Part shown: positions 1-10,094 of the stretch, in pieces
How the letters are laid out: every line of letters starts with the position of its first letter
Position numbering within the stretch: position 1 is the first letter of the stretch
From: Lysinibacillus telephonicus
GTDB taxonomy: Bacteria > Bacillota > Bacilli > Bacillales_A > Planococcaceae
Assembly (NCBI RefSeq): GCF_003966145.1
Contig: NZ_RXNR01000019.1
Coordinates: forward strand, 1-64,000
Direction of reading: 5' to 3'
Length of the DNA: 64,000 nt
Made by a program: the position numbers and the translations under genes
Notes under the pieces: model-generated
Told to the model about the DNA's origin: nothing
Databases searched by the model: none
Seen by the model: the letters and a program-made list of their open reading frames with translations, nothing else

Positions 1-139
1 TTCATTTGCACGTATCACCTTTCATTGCTTGTTTCTCGACAATTCAAGTATATAGAAATCGGTGATTACGTGCTTTTTTATTTATGAAATTTTTTCAAAC
101 CCCAACAAATATTATAGAGCCCAAAAATAATAACAAAAA

Positions 140-166
140 AACCGCCTCGCGACCCCGAGACGGTTT
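140..166 (-). terminator. Rho-independent terminator of the argGH transcript
   Basis: A 10-bp stem (140-149 against 156-165, one mismatch) closes a short GC-rich loop. On the minus strand it is followed by a run of seven T, so it ends leftward transcription. It lies about 250 nt beyond the argH stop codon, so the transcript carries a long structured 3' tail. Confidence 0.85.
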
Positions 167-414
167 ATGTAACTTTATATGTTTACGACACACGCATAAG
201 GCGAATCGTTCCTTATAAAGTTGATCTTTTAACCAGTCACCCTCTGGCTTGTGGATAAAAGCCTGCTAACTATTGTGTATCGCTGTACAGCATTAATAGT
301 TGCATCTATAACAAATCCTTAAAGGTTTGCATAGCAAAATTAAAGTAAATTTAAAAATTTTCAATTATGTCTGGATACAGTACCCACCAGTCCTTTAAGG
401 GCGCTCCCGCTTTC
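167..414 (-). other. Structured non-coding segment between argH and its terminator (possible ncRNA or structured 3' UTR)
   Basis: No reading frame is convincing here. Read on the minus strand the segment contains a chain of complementary arms: 392-400 with 317-325 (9 bp), 295-301 with 268-274 (7 bp, enclosing the self-complementary GCTGTACAGC), 259-263 with 246-250, and 214-222 with 171-179 (9 bp). The terminator follows directly. A weak promoter-like TTGAAA-N16-TAATTT lies at its upstream edge. I could not match it to 6S RNA, tmRNA, RNase P, SRP RNA or a riboswitch class from memory. It may be a stable processed 3' UTR or an independent small RNA. Confidence 0.35.
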
Positions 415-1785
415 TTATAGACAAGCTTTTGCCTTTTCAAGTTGCAAACGAACTTGATCAAAGCCTGTGCCCCCTAAAGAATGACGGCGACGAACTGCAG
501 CTTCAGGCTTCAATACGTCATAGACATCTTCTTCAATCAGATTACTTTCTTTTTTCATATCTTCAATCGGTAAATCTAATAAATAGATTCCTTTTTGAAT
601 ACATGTAAAGACTAGCTTTCCTGTAACTTCATGCGCTTCACGGAATGGCATACCTTTTGTTGCCAAATAGTCTGCGAGTTCAGTTGCGTTTGAAAAATCG
701 CTATGAACTGCTGAATGAAGTCTTTCCGTGTTAACAGTCATTGTACGAATCATACCCTCAAAGATTTTCAATGCACCGATAATCGTATGAACTGTATCGA
801 ACATTCCTTCTTTATCTTCCTGCATATCTTTGTTATAAGTTAATGGTGTTCCCTTCAGAACCGTTAACAACCCTATTAGGTTCCCATAAACGCGACCAGT
901 CTTGCCGCGAATTAGTTCTGCCATATCAGGATTTTTCTTTTGAGGCATTATCGATGATCCAGTAGAAAATGCATCATCTAATTCAATAAATTTAAATTCA
1001 TCTGTAGACCAAATGATAATTTCTTCTGCAAATCGTGATAAATGTGTCATTAATAATGATGAATTCGATAAAAATTCTACGATAAAATCACGATCACTTA
1101 CAGCATCCATTGAATTTGCATACACTTTACTAAAACCAAGCAGTTCAGCAGATTTTTCACGGTCGATTGGGAAAGTTGTACCTGCCATTGCACCAGCACC
1201 TAATGGTAAAATATCAATACGTTTCATTGATTCATTAAAACGTTCCTTGTCGCGTTCTAACATCCAGAAGTATGCCATTAAATGATGTGCAAAACTAATT
1301 GGTTGAGCACGTTGCAGATGAGTGTAACCTGGCGCAATTGTTTCAACATGTTGCTCCGCTTTATCCAAAATTGTTTTTTGGAAAGTTTCAATTAACCCAA
1401 CTACTTCAACTACACGTTTTTTTAAGAATAAATGCATGTCAGTTGCAACCTGATCGTTGCGGCTGCGTCCAGTATGAAGCTTTCCTCCTACTGGACCGAT
1501 TAGATCCGTTAACATTTTTTCTATATTTAAATGAATATCTTCGTTTGCAACACTAAACTCGAGTTCTCCAGCCTCTGCTTTCGATTTTAACTCATGCAAG
1601 CCGCCTAGAATTTGTTCTACATCCTTAGAATCCAATATTCCTTGATGGCCCAGCATTGTTACGTGTGCAACACTACCTTCAATATCTTCCAATACTAACT
1701 GCTGGTCAAAACCAATGGATGCTCCAAATTCATCAACCCAATTTTCAGCCGATTTTTGAAAACGTCCACCCCATAATTTCGTCAT
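415..1785 (-). CDS. argH: Argininosuccinate lyase
   Basis: Catalyses the last step of arginine synthesis, argininosuccinate to arginine and fumarate, in the cytoplasm. The protein has the full family length (about 456 residues). It carries the fumarase/aspartase superfamily signature [10 protein letters not shown] near residue 280, with the catalytic Ser in the flexible loop, and the N-terminal LWGGRF motif typical of ArgH. The start is placed at the ATG at 1785, giving MTKLWGG, behind an AGGT-type ribosome binding site. A GTG three codons upstream is also open but fits the family less well. It follows argG after a 68-bp gap and should be cotranscribed with it under ArgR/AhrC control. The pair ends at the terminator at 140-166. 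Confidence 0.97.
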   Translation of the reverse strand: MTKLWGGRFQKSAENWVDEFGASIGFDQQLVLEDIEGSVAHVTMLGHQGILDSKDVEQILGGLHELKSKAEAGELEFSVANEDIHLNIEKMLTDLIGPVGGKLHTGRSRNDQVATDMHLFLKKRVVEVVGLIETFQKTILDKAEQHVETIAPGYTHLQRAQPISFAHHLMAYFWMLERDKERFNESMKRIDILPLGAGAMAGTTFPIDREKSAELLGFSKVYANSMDAVSDRDFIVEFLSNSSLLMTHLSRFAEEIIIWSTDEFKFIELDDAFSTGSSIMPQKKNPDMAELIRGKTGRVYGNLIGLLTVLKGTPLTYNKDMQEDKEGMFDTVHTIIGALKIFEGMIRTMTVNTERLHSAVHSDFSNATELADYLATKGMPFREAHEVTGKLVFTCIQKGIYLLDLPIEDMKKESNLIEEDVYDVLKPEAAVRRRHSLGGTGFDQVRLQLEKAKACL

Positions 1786-1853
1786 GTTACACACCTAACC
1801 TTATTTTAAGCTGCTATAGTCAATCATTATTTCAGCTTAGTAATATCTTCGAA

Positions 1854-3068
1854 TTATTTTTCTACTGTAGCGGGTTTCTTTGTATTTACTTCTGCTGCTA
1901 CTACTGTAGGTAGACCCCATAATTCAATAAAGCCTACTGCCGATGCGTGGTTGAATTGATCAGCTTTAGAATACGTAGCAAGTTTTTCACTATATAAAGA
2001 GTTTGGCGATTTACGCCCTTCAACAATTGCATGACCTTTAAATAATTTCACACGAACTGTACCATTTACATATTTTTGAGTTTCTTTTAAGAATGCCTCT
2101 AATGCTGGACGAATTGGATTAAACCAAAGACCATCATAGATGATTTCAGAAAGTTTTTTCTCAATAACAGGCTTGAAGTGAGCCATCTCTTTTACAAGCG
2201 TAATATCTTCTAATTCCTTATGAGCAGTTAAGAGGACTTTTGCTCCTGGAATTTCATATACTTCACGAGATTTAATACCAACTAAACGGTTCTCAACATG
2301 ATCGATGCGACCAACACCATGAGCTCCCGCAACTTTATTTAGTTCTTGAATCAAATCGGCAAGTTTCATTTCCTGACCGTTTAATGCTACTGGTTTTCCT
2401 TCTACAAATTCAATTTCAATGAATTCTGGTGTATCAGGCGCATTTTCAATTGATACTGTTAAACCATAAGCTTCTTCTGGTGGTGCTACCCATGGATCTT
2501 CCATTACACCTGCTTCATTTGCACGCCCCCAAAGGTTTTGATCGATAGAGAATGGAGAATCAATTGTTGCAGGAACAGGTACACCATGTTTTTGAGCATA
2601 TTCTATTTCTTCATCACGGCTCCATCCCCATTCGCGAACAGGAGCTAAAACTTCTAAGTCAGGATTTAATGCTTTAATTGAAACTTCGAAACGAACTTGG
2701 TCGTTCCCTTTTCCAGTACAACCATGAGCTACTGCATCTGCACCAGTTTGGTTTGCAATTTCAACTAATTTTTTAGAAATTAATGGACGAGATAATGCTG
2801 ATACTAACGGGTATTTTTGTTCGTACCAAGTATGCGCCTGTAGAGAAATAAGTGCATATTCTTCAGCGAATTCGTCTTTTGCATCTACCATATATGATTC
2901 GATCGCACCAACTTGAAGTGCTTTATTTTTAATGAATTCAAGGTCTTTACCTTCACCAACGTCTAAGCAAACAGCGATAACATCCCAACCTTGCTCTTTT
3001 AACCAAGGAATTGCAACAGATGTATCTAGACCACCTGAATAAGCTAAAACTACTTTTTTATTTGCCAT
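1854..3068 (-). CDS. argG: Argininosuccinate synthase
   Basis: ATP-dependent ligation of citrulline and aspartate to argininosuccinate, the step before ArgH. The PP-loop motif SGGLDT is at about residues 11-16, and the length of 404 residues is normal for the family. The start is the ATG at 3068 (MANKKVV), preceded by GGAGG at good spacing. An in-frame upstream ATG at 3110 would sit inside the operator described next to it and add 14 non-conserved residues, so it was rejected. First gene of argG-argH. No other arginine genes are in the window, so citrulline must come from genes elsewhere. Confidence 0.97.
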   Translation of the reverse strand: MANKKVVLAYSGGLDTSVAIPWLKEQGWDVIAVCLDVGEGKDLEFIKNKALQVGAIESYMVDAKDEFAEEYALISLQAHTWYEQKYPLVSALSRPLISKKLVEIANQTGADAVAHGCTGKGNDQVRFEVSIKALNPDLEVLAPVREWGWSRDEEIEYAQKHGVPVPATIDSPFSIDQNLWGRANEAGVMEDPWVAPPEEAYGLTVSIENAPDTPEFIEIEFVEGKPVALNGQEMKLADLIQELNKVAGAHGVGRIDHVENRLVGIKSREVYEIPGAKVLLTAHKELEDITLVKEMAHFKPVIEKKLSEIIYDGLWFNPIRPALEAFLKETQKYVNGTVRVKLFKGHAIVEGRKSPNSLYSEKLATYSKADQFNHASAVGFIELWGLPTVVAAEVNTKKPATVEK

Positions 3069-3092
3069 TGAAAATCCGCCTCCGATACTCCG

Positions 3093-3177
3093 GTATGTAT
3101 TTTTATACATAACATTAAAACTTTATACACGAATAGTAACATGGAATAAAAATAAATACAAGTGTATTTTTATAAAA
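3093..3177 (-). promoter_or_regulatory. argG promoter with ARG-box-like operators
   Basis: On the minus strand a promoter reads TTGTAT (3156-3161), 17 nt, TACTAT (3133-3138), with a TG one base before the -10 box. A perfect inverted repeat ATGTAT-TTTT-ATACAT lies at 3095-3110, downstream of the expected start point. A second similar AT-rich box at about 3160-3176 overlaps the -35. Both resemble the Bacillus ArgR/AhrC ARG box (CATGAATAAAAAT type). Repression by arginine is inferred. Confidence 0.6.
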
Positions 3178-3199
3178 TTTTAGACTTTTAAAATAAGTA

Positions 3200-3242
3200 A
3201 AAAGGGGAAGCCTTAAAAGATTATTTAAGTACTTCCCCTTTG
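3200..3242 (-). terminator. Terminator downstream of the short-chain dehydrogenase gene
   Basis: The stem AAAGGGGAAG / CTTCCCCTTT, with further inner pairing, is followed on the minus strand by a T-rich run. It sits just past the stop at 3320 and isolates that gene from argG. Confidence 0.8.
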
Positions 3243-3319
3243 CGGAAAACTGTAAAGAAACTATTCAAATAAATGACTTGCAGTTTATAAATTTTAACTG
3301 CCTAGTAAACGACGTCTAT

Positions 3320-4069
3320 TTATTTTTTATTAAAAAAACCTCTTCCAATCTGTTCAACGAACTTTGGTGCAATTGCATAAAGCTTGCTTGTAATTGCCAT
3401 TACTCGGGGCAAATTTACCTCTCGAACAGGCCTATTCATCAACTTAATAACTTCATCTGCTACTTTTTCCGGTTTTAATAAGAATTTTTCAATAGAGTTT
3501 CTATAATTATCGGTTGAATCGGCTTTTTGTAAAAATGGTGTATCAATAGGACCCGGATATACTACTGACACCTTGATATTATAAGGTTTTAATTCCATAC
3601 GTAAGCCATTGGCAAAACCAGTAATTGCATGTTTCGAGGCAGCATATACACTTGCTTTCTTCGTTGCAACTTTCCCCGCTTGAGATCCTATAAAAATAAT
3701 ATGGCCAAAATTTTGTTCGATCATATTTTTTGAGAGCCGGCTTGCTAAATAAATTGGTGCTTTTACATTTACATCAATCATTTCATCAATTTCGCCATCT
3801 GCTAAATCAAAAGCGTTTTGAAACACCCCTACCCCTGCATTTAAAATGGCGATATTAATAGAAGGAAGTTGATTACATAGTTTATCAATTTCCTCTACAT
3901 TTGTTATATCGGCTTTAAAAACATGTACACCTAGGCTTGAAAGTTGAGCAAGTGCGGTCTCATTACGTCCAGTAGCATAGACTGCAAATCCTTGCTTTAT
4001 ACATTTTTCTGTAATTATCCGTCCTATACCACTCGTTGCTCCTGTTATAAAAATATTTTTTTTATTCAT
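3320..4069 (-). CDS. Short-chain dehydrogenase/reductase (SDR)
   Basis: A 249-residue classical SDR with a Rossmann fold. The NAD(P)-binding motif TGATSGIG is at residues 9-16, NAG at 77-79, and the catalytic triad is Ser129, Tyr142 and Lys146 (YxxxK). Length and motif spacing match the YqjQ/DltE-like oxidoreductases, whose substrates are mostly unknown. It stands alone between nsrR and argG with its own terminator. The best Shine-Dalgarno (AAGGAG) is about 13 nt from the ATG, somewhat far, so the start is a little uncertain. The substrate cannot be read from the sequence. Confidence 0.85.
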   Translation of the reverse strand: MNKKNIFITGATSGIGRIITEKCIKQGFAVYATGRNETALAQLSSLGVHVFKADITNVEEIDKLCNQLPSINIAILNAGVGVFQNAFDLADGEIDEMIDVNVKAPIYLASRLSKNMIEQNFGHIIFIGSQAGKVATKKASVYAASKHAITGFANGLRMELKPYNIKVSVVYPGPIDTPFLQKADSTDNYRNSIEKFLLKPEKVADEVIKLMNRPVREVNLPRVMAITSKLYAIAPKFVEQIGRGFFNKK

Positions 4070-4151
4070 TGCTATGTATATTCTCCTTCACACTTCCAAA
4101 ATATAAGTGGGTAATTTAAAAAAGAGTATAGATAAATTCTATACCCTAATC

Positions 4152-4595
4152 TTAATCGATACCTAGAAGTTTATACATTTCATCTTTTGATAAAAGGAAA
4201 TCAGCCAATGTATATCGATCTAACACTTGTAAATATGCGGTCAAAGCCTCATTTAATGCAAATTTCAACTGACAAACAGGTGAAATTTTACACATATTGT
4301 TCGCTTCATCAAAACATTCAACTAGATGGAAATCTTCTTCTGTATGTCGAACAACCTGTCCAATATTAATATCTTCAGGATTCACATTTAGACGAATTCC
4401 ACCTCCACGTCCTCGAATTGTTTCGATTAATCCTAGTTGACCTAAATCATATGTGACCTTCATTAAATGATTCTTCGATATATGATAATTATCTGCAATT
4501 TCTTGTATAGTCGATAAACGGTCTTTACCTTTAACACCAAGATACAATAATACACGCAATGAATAATCTGTATATAAAGTTAAACGCAATATCAT
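4152..4595 (-). CDS. nsrR: Rrf2-family nitric-oxide-sensing repressor NsrR
   Basis: Iron-sulfur repressor that releases flavohaemoglobin genes when NO attacks its cluster. From the chosen start (147 residues) it has an N-terminal winged helix beginning LRLTLYTDYSLRVL and three cluster cysteines at 94, 102 and 108. That spacing is the same as the C92/C100/C106 set of Bacillus subtilis NsrR. An ATG five codons upstream (4610) lies immediately after a TATAAT box (4616-4621) and would be almost leaderless, so the ATG at 4595 is preferred. It is divergent from hmp, its classical target, and two palindromes lie between them. Confidence 0.9.
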   Translation of the reverse strand: MILRLTLYTDYSLRVLLYLGVKGKDRLSTIQEIADNYHISKNHLMKVTYDLGQLGLIETIRGRGGGIRLNVNPEDINIGQVVRHTEEDFHLVECFDEANNMCKISPVCQLKFALNEALTAYLQVLDRYTLADFLLSKDEMYKLLGID

Positions 4596-4687
4596 ACACC
4601 ACACTTTCATAAATAATTATACCATTTTTTTTGCATGATTTTTACAATCTGATTCGAATTTTTCAAAATTCAAGTATTAAAAAAGAA

Positions 4688-4741
4688 GTATTTTAAATAC
4701 TGCATTTGTGTCTGATTTGTTAAACATATATTTCAAATATT
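4688..4741. promoter_or_regulatory. Two NsrR-like palindromic operators between nsrR and hmp
   Basis: Site 1 is AGTATTTTAAATACT (4688-4702), two 7-bp arms around a central T. Site 2 is ATATTTCAAATAT (4729-4741), two 6-bp arms around C. Both resemble the AT-rich NsrR consensus (ATTT-N-AAAT core). Site 2 ends just upstream of a TATAGT -10 box (4763-4768) and so covers the hmp -35 region, which suits NO-relieved repression. Confidence 0.65.
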
Positions 4742-4792
4742 GCTTTTATTATTAACCGGGAGTATAGTGACTTTTGAAAGGACGTGAACAAT

Positions 4793-5965
4793 ATGTTATC
4801 ACAAAAAACAATCGACATTATTAAATCAACAGTTCCTGTATTAGAGCAACATGGCGTTACAATTACAAAAACTTTTTACAAAAACATGTTTGAAAAACAC
4901 CCAGAACTTCTAAATTATTTTAACCGCGCTAACCAAGCTCGTGGCCGTCAACAAACTGCTTTAGCTAATACTGTATATGCAGCAGCAGCACACATTGACA
5001 ATCTACAAGCTATTGTGCCTGCAGTAATGCAAATTGCTCATAAACACCGTGGTCTTGGTATTTTACCTGAACATTACCCAATCGTTGGAGAAAATTTACT
5101 AGGTGCAATAAAAGAAGTATTAGGAGATGCTGCTACTGATGATATCATTAACGCATGGGCAGAAGCTTATGGTGTAATAGCAGATGTATTTATTTCAGTG
5201 GAAGAGGATCTATATAAAGAAGCTGAAAAAGACGGTGGCTGGAGATTATTTAAACCTTTCAAGGTAGCGAGAAAAGTTAAAGAAAACGACTTAGTTACTT
5301 CTTTCTACTTAGTACCTGAAGATGGATCGAAATTGCCAGAGTTCAATCCTGGTCAATATATTACAGTGCGTGTAACGGTAACTGGAGACGAATATACTTC
5401 TAACCGTCACTACACATTATCACAACCATCAAATAATAATGAATTCCGGATTTCAGTTAAACGTGAAATTGACTGTGACCCAAATGGTGTTGTATCAAAC
5501 TACCTTCACACAGATGTAAATGAGGGTGATTTAATTGATGTAAGTGCACCTGCAGGTTTATTTACTCTTGAGGAAAACAGCAACCCTGTTCTATTTGTGA
5601 GCGGAGGGATTGGTGTAACACCTTTAAACACGATGCTTCAAACGATGGAGTTTGGCCGACAAGTTGCATTTGTTCAAGCTGCACGCAACGAGAAAGCGGT
5701 TGCATTTAAAGAACAGATTCAAAAGAAACTTGAACAATTAAATGGTTCATACTTTGTTAAATATTCCGATACTGAAGGATACATCACAAAAGAAGATTTA
5801 GCGCCTTATATAAAGGAAAACACAGAGGTTTATATCTGTGGTCCTGCACCATTTATGGAAACAGTTATCTCAATTGCAAGAGATTTAGGAGTACCAGGTG
5901 ATAACATTCACTTCGAATTCTTCGGACCAGCAATGTCTTTAGAAGCATTAGCGAACGCAAACTAA
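4793..5965 (+). CDS. hmp: Flavohaemoprotein, nitric oxide dioxygenase
   Basis: Converts NO to nitrate with O2 and NAD(P)H. Three domains are visible in 390 residues: a globin (1-140) with distal Tyr29, Gln53 and proximal His85; an FAD domain with RHYTLSQPS in the RxYSxS position; and an NAD domain with GGIGVTP. Translation should begin at the ATG at 4793, about 10 nt after AAAGGA. The in-frame GTG at 4784 is too close to the Shine-Dalgarno. Control by NsrR is supported by the divergent neighbour and the two palindromes upstream. A strong hairpin follows the gene. Confidence 0.96.
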   Translation: MLSQKTIDIIKSTVPVLEQHGVTITKTFYKNMFEKHPELLNYFNRANQARGRQQTALANTVYAAAAHIDNLQAIVPAVMQIAHKHRGLGILPEHYPIVGENLLGAIKEVLGDAATDDIINAWAEAYGVIADVFISVEEDLYKEAEKDGGWRLFKPFKVARKVKENDLVTSFYLVPEDGSKLPEFNPGQYITVRVTVTGDEYTSNRHYTLSQPSNNNEFRISVKREIDCDPNGVVSNYLHTDVNEGDLIDVSAPAGLFTLEENSNPVLFVSGGIGVTPLNTMLQTMEFGRQVAFVQAARNEKAVAFKEQIQKKLEQLNGSYFVKYSDTEGYITKEDLAPYIKENTEVYICGPAPFMETVISIARDLGVPGDNIHFEFFGPAMSLEALANAN

Positions 5966-6011
5966 ACGAAAAGTGACACAAAAACCTTAATCATTTCTAT
6001 CACTAAAAATT

Positions 6012-6050
6012 ACCCCCAAGCAAAGGCTTACCTTTCCTTTGCTCGGGGAA
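6012..6050. terminator. Bidirectional terminator between hmp and the metallo-hydrolase gene
   Basis: A 13-bp stem (CCCCAAGCAAAGG with one G-U pair) has T-rich flanks on both strands. It can stop hmp from the left and the converging hydrolase gene from the right. Confidence 0.8.
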
Positions 6051-6055
6051 TTTGT

Positions 6056-6997
6056 TTATATACGTGAATAAATATTTATACCATCCACAATCTCATGGGT
6101 TACAAATCCATCTCTTTCTAAGCAGTCTAGCTGCCCTAATGTTTTTGATAGTGTTAAACCTAGCTGCTTTTGATATACTGAGGCATATAATTCCATTGTT
6201 ACCTCAAGCACTGACTTTGGCTTGTTTAAAATTTCTAATACTTGCAGAGCTCGAAGCCTATCCTTTTCTAGACGAATTGTTATTAATCGATCAATGTCTT
6301 CAATTTCATTTCCATGACCAGTATATATTTTAGAAACATGTAAATCATGTAAAATCTTTAAAGAATCCTGATATTGGATTAGTGATTTTGGACGAGTTTC
6401 AGATAAATCGACTGGAGGCTCTACTAGAGGGTTGGACGCCACATTCTCTAGTAATAAATCCCCACCGATTGCTTCATTTGTAGATTGATCTAAAAATATT
6501 AAATGGCTTTGTGCATGACCTGGAGTATAAACAGCTTTTAGTCCAGGATGTCCTGGCACTTCATCTCCATCATTAATAAATGCTGTTAATGGCGTCGTAC
6601 CAAACAACTCCATTTCTCCACGTACTTGTACAATTTTTTCAATATACTTTTCTGGAACTGCTTGCAACTTCAGTTGCTTATGATAAAAATTATTTCGGTA
6701 TGTAATAAACTCTTCAGTTTTACGCATCCAGTGATCAACATATTCATGTCCAAGAATATCAGCATTTGGGAATGCATCTACCCACCCTGCGTGGTCTGGA
6801 TGATGATGTGTTAGAACAACCTGCTCGATATCTTTCATATTATAACCAGCTTCATTAATACCCCATTTTAATGCTTCGTAGGCTTCCTGTGTTTTAGGAC
6901 CAGCATCGAAAAGAGTCAATGTATCGCCTTTTACTAAAAAAGCATTTACGTCCCCTATTGGATATGGTGTTGGTAAAACAATTTTATGTATATTCAC
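6056..6997 (-). CDS. MBL-fold metallo-hydrolase (YflN/glyoxalase II-like)
   Basis: A 313-residue metallo-beta-lactamase-fold hydrolase. The zinc motif HxHxDH is at residues 64-69 (THHHPDHAG), with further metal ligands in the PGHAQSH and TGHGNE segments near residues 173 and 230. The last 70 residues look like the winged-helix tail found in many MBL hydrolases of this type. Start is a GTG at 6997 behind GAGGGGG. The gene is monocistronic and convergent with hmp. The substrate is unknown: thioesters, lactones or other esters are all possible. Confidence 0.85.
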   Translation of the reverse strand: MNIHKIVLPTPYPIGDVNAFLVKGDTLTLFDAGPKTQEAYEALKWGINEAGYNMKDIEQVVLTHHHPDHAGWVDAFPNADILGHEYVDHWMRKTEEFITYRNNFYHKQLKLQAVPEKYIEKIVQVRGEMELFGTTPLTAFINDGDEVPGHPGLKAVYTPGHAQSHLIFLDQSTNEAIGGDLLLENVASNPLVEPPVDLSETRPKSLIQYQDSLKILHDLHVSKIYTGHGNEIEDIDRLITIRLEKDRLRALQVLEILNKPKSVLEVTMELYASVYQKQLGLTLSKTLGQLDCLERDGFVTHEIVDGINIYSRI

Positions 6998-7096
6998 TAA
7001 AAATCCCCCTCAAACTATGAAAAAAACTTATTCTCCGATAATGAATAGCTATTCACTCATTTTATCGCTTTTTTTGTAATTCGTCACGTAGCAAAG

Positions 7097-7125
7097 TTGA
7101 CATATTTTAAAAGTGTGCATATAAT
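7097..7125 (+). promoter_or_regulatory. Consensus sigma-A promoter of the proC leader
   Basis: TTGACA (7097-7102), exactly 17 nt, TATAAT (7120-7125). The expected start is near 7132, about 320 nt before proC, and drives the T-box leader. Confidence 0.9.
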
Positions 7126-7131
7126 TTTGAT

Positions 7132-7388
7132 AATTCGAAATTGTAAATATGCGTTGATGAAGCCAAGTAAATGGATATATGGTTAAAGAGAGTGCTACAC
7201 CTTGGTGCGAGTAGCATAGCCCAATTTATTCATTGAACCTACTTCGGAGCAGTCATGAAAACATGACCGTCATCTCAGCGATAATGAGAACTAGAGTTGT
7301 GCTAAATTAATGGCAAACTAAGGTGGTACCGCGGAAACGAACAAGCGCTTTTCGTCCTTATAAAGTAAGGATGGAAGGCGCTTTTTTA
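7132..7388 (+). promoter_or_regulatory. T-box leader, proline-specific, upstream of proC
   Basis: The invariant T-box AAGGTGGTACCGCGG is at 7320-7334, followed by a terminator hairpin (7343-7381) and a T run. The likely specifier loop holds GAACCTAC, with CCT (7238-7240) followed by A, i.e. a proline codon. Uncharged tRNA-Pro would pair there and through its acceptor end with the T-box bulge, favouring the antiterminator. This fits the downstream proC and matches T-box control of proline synthesis in Bacillus. Confidence 0.92.
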
Positions 7389-7448
7389 TTCGTCCTTAGA
7401 TAATGTTCAACTTATTACATAACATCATTTAAACGGAGGCGATTTTAC

Positions 7449-8255
7449 ATGCAGAAAATTTTATTTGTTGGTGCTGGTTCAATGGCAGAGGCTTTAATTC
7501 AAGGATGGATACAGCAGGAAGTAATACCAGCTGACCATTTATACGTAACAAATCGTTCTAATGCTGATAGACTTCAATTTCTAAAATCTCAATACAAAGT
7601 AAACATTTTAGAAATGATAGAAGACATTTTTAACATGGACTTAATTATACTTGCTATGAAGCCAAAGGATGTAAAAGAAGCAATGGAAACAATTCGGCCT
7701 TATATTTCTCCCGATGCAGCAATTTTATCTGTTGCTGCAGGAATTGCCATCGATACAATTGAAAATGGTTTGGGAAACAGGCCAATTGCACGTGTAATGC
7801 CAAATACTTCTGCAACTATCGGTATGTCAGCAAGCGGCATCGCATTTAATTCTCAAGTAACGGATATCGAAAAAACACTTTACTTGCAAATGCTAGAAGC
7901 AATTGGCATTGTTATAGAAGTAGAAGAAGATAAATTACATGCTGTCACTGCCCTTTCCGGCAGCGGTCCTGCTTATCTATATTATTTGCTGGAGGCTTGG
8001 GAATCAGTCGGGACTGAATTTGGCTTGACCAAGGAAACAGTTCGAAAACTGATGGTCCAAACAATTGCAGGTTCAGCTGCAATGCTTCAATCTGTAAAAG
8101 AGGAGCCTACTGCACTACGTAAAAAAGTAACGAGTCCAGGTGGAACTACTGAAGCTGGTATACTTGCACTAGAAAATAACCGCTTTAATGAAGCCGTTTT
8201 TGCTTGTATTAAAAGTGCAGAAGCAAGATCCAGAGAACTAGCTAAAGGTGAATAA
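7449..8255 (+). CDS. proC: Pyrroline-5-carboxylate reductase
   Basis: Final step of proline synthesis, reducing pyrroline-5-carboxylate with NAD(P)H. The 268-residue protein has the N-terminal Rossmann motif GAGSMAEAL and the family signature in the C-terminal third (VTSPGGTTEAG). GGAGG is 9 nt before the ATG. It corresponds best to ProI of Bacillus subtilis, which lies in the same yqj neighbourhood as namA. Expression is gated by the proline T-box upstream, so the product serves biosynthesis rather than osmoadaptation. Confidence 0.95.
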   Translation: MQKILFVGAGSMAEALIQGWIQQEVIPADHLYVTNRSNADRLQFLKSQYKVNILEMIEDIFNMDLIILAMKPKDVKEAMETIRPYISPDAAILSVAAGIAIDTIENGLGNRPIARVMPNTSATIGMSASGIAFNSQVTDIEKTLYLQMLEAIGIVIEVEEDKLHAVTALSGSGPAYLYYLLEAWESVGTEFGLTKETVRKLMVQTIAGSAAMLQSVKEEPTALRKKVTSPGGTTEAGILALENNRFNEAVFACIKSAEARSRELAKGE

Positions 8256-8324
8256 CGATGCCGTGAATTTTGGCAAACAGTAATAATTTACTTCAAAATA
8301 AGAAATTCGAAGGAGTAGACTGTC

Positions 8325-9338
8325 ATGGCAAAACTTTTTGAACCATACTCAATACGTAATGTAGAACTAAAAAATCGTATTGTTATGTCACCAATGTGTA
8401 TGTACCAAGCTAAAAATGATGGATTCGTAACAGATTTCCATATAACACATTACACTTCAAGAGCTGTTGGTCAAGTAGGACTTATTATTTTGGAATCTAC
8501 AGGAGTTATTCCAGAAGGACGTATTAGTGAAAACGATCTTGGAATTTGGAGCGACGAACACATTGAAGGCTTATCAAAGATAGTGAGCAATATAAAAGCT
8601 TATGGTGCAAAAGCAGGTATTCAAATTTCACATGCTGGAAGAAAATCAACAGTTAATGGCGACATTTATGCACCTTCAGCAATTGCATTTAATGATACGT
8701 ATAAGACACCTATTGAAATGACAAAAGAGGATATTTCGAAAGTTGTGGAAGCATTTGCGAATGCTGCAGTTCGTGTATCAAAAGCTGGGTTTGATGTCAT
8801 TGAAATTCACGCTGCTCACGGTTACCTAATTAACGAATTCTTATCACCTCTTACAAACAAGCGGACAGATGAATATGGTGGTGCACCTGAAAACCGCTAC
8901 CGTTTTCTTCGGGAAATTCTTGATGCTATTCGTGCTAAATGGCAAGGTCCATTATTTGTCCGAATTACAGCAAATGAATATGCTGAAGGTGGTTTAACCC
9001 CTGAAGATTTTATTCAATTTGCTCGTTGGATGAAATCGCAGGAGGTTGATTTAATCGACGTTAGTTCAGGCGGGAATGTCCCTGTGCCAGTCGAGTCTTT
9101 CCCTCTTTATCAAGTACCATTTTCAGAAACAATTAAACACGGTGCAGAGGTAGCAACAGGTGCTGTTGGCCTCATTACTTCTGGTGAAGAAGCAGAGCAA
9201 ATATTACAACAAAATAAAGCGGATTTAATCTTTATCGCTCGTGAATTACTACGAGACCCTTATTTCCCATATCGAGCAGCCCAGCAATTAGATGCAGCAA
9301 TTGAAGCTCCAAACGATTCCTACAAACGCGGATGGTAA
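8325..9338 (+). CDS. namA: NADPH dehydrogenase, old yellow enzyme family
   Basis: A 337-residue FMN-dependent TIM barrel, nearly the length of Bacillus subtilis YqjM/NamA (338). Hallmarks visible are Cys25 and Tyr27 in SPMCMYQ (the redox-tuning Cys of the YqjM class), QISHAGRK near residue 105, and the substrate-binding IHAAHGYL histidine pair near residues 163-166. It reduces activated C=C bonds and nitro compounds and responds to electrophile stress in relatives. AAGGAG precedes the ATG. It sits 69 bp after proC and shares the strong terminator that follows. Confidence 0.95.
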   Translation: MAKLFEPYSIRNVELKNRIVMSPMCMYQAKNDGFVTDFHITHYTSRAVGQVGLIILESTGVIPEGRISENDLGIWSDEHIEGLSKIVSNIKAYGAKAGIQISHAGRKSTVNGDIYAPSAIAFNDTYKTPIEMTKEDISKVVEAFANAAVRVSKAGFDVIEIHAAHGYLINEFLSPLTNKRTDEYGGAPENRYRFLREILDAIRAKWQGPLFVRITANEYAEGGLTPEDFIQFARWMKSQEVDLIDVSSGGNVPVPVESFPLYQVPFSETIKHGAEVATGAVGLITSGEEAEQILQQNKADLIFIARELLRDPYFPYRAAQQLDAAIEAPNDSYKRGW

Positions 9339-9477
9339 GAATTTGTTGAAATATTCTTTTTAAAACAAAATATTTCCTAGGAAATGTCATTTTTTACTAT
9401 TTTACGTTGTCGAAAAGAGTAATTTTTCCTATTTTATGTTTCTTTTTCTTACACTTTTCTCTTTTTTTCGCGTTAAA

Positions 9478-9516
9478 ACGCGTGTGCATTGTAGAGATAT
9501 GCACACGCGTTTTTAT
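9478..9516 (+). terminator. Terminator after namA
   Basis: A perfect 12-bp stem (ACGCGTGTGCAT and its complement, 9478-9489 with 9499-9510) is followed by TTTTATATTT. It ends the proC-namA transcript. The 9339-9477 stretch before it is T-rich and holds nothing I can identify. Confidence 0.92.
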
Positions 9517-9609
9517 ATTTGAATTAGTATAAAGTTTTGGGAAGCCTCTAGTTTAAGCCATTCAGTGCATCAATTCGTTTTACATCCCATGTTTTAGGCA
9601 GAAATATTT

Positions 9610-9840
9610 TTATAAAACTCCTGCTCGTATTCTTTTAACAATGGAATAGGTTGTATAAAAAGCCATTGGACCAAGAACTGCAGCAATTATTAGCCAAAGA
9701 TTTAAGGCATTTGCTGCTTTTAAACCTTCATAATTCGTAGCAATAAAAATGATTATCCCAATGAGCAATATATAGCTTAACACATTTGGAAAAATAACAA
9801 GCAAACGCAAAACAGCAGGACTTATTCTCGTTTGATTCAT
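9610..9840 (-). CDS. Small two-helix membrane protein, function unknown
   Basis: The 76-residue product has two predicted transmembrane helices (roughly residues 10-35 and 45-65) separated by a short polar loop, and a basic tail. The start is the ATG at 9840 (MNQTRIS), preceded by GGGGAGGGG. The longer frame from 9873 has no ribosome binding site. It stands alone between namA and the molybdate regulator. I do not recognise a family. Confidence 0.65.
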   Translation of the reverse strand: MNQTRISPAVLRLLVIFPNVLSYILLIGIIIFIATNYEGLKAANALNLWLIIAAVLGPMAFYTTYSIVKRIRAGVL

Positions 9841-10094
9841 TGTAGTCCCCTCCCCCAATTGATCATACAACAAAACTACACAATAATTCTATATTTTTCT
9901 TCATATTTCTGCTTTAAGTGGAATATTTTCAATTTTAGTTAGAATAATATAACTTATATATAAAGTATTTAGGAGTACTATTAGGAACATATGGTTTTCA
10001 ACGTCTTAGATATTTTCAATAAAAATACCAAATTTCATGCTAATGTAAGTAAGAAATTTGGCTTTAATCATTATATATTACTATTGAATTTTAC

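Noticed and set aside
1-139. A promoter or gene at the left window edge
   Set aside because: The stretch is AT-rich, but I found neither a well-spaced -35/-10 pair with a clear target nor a coding frame.
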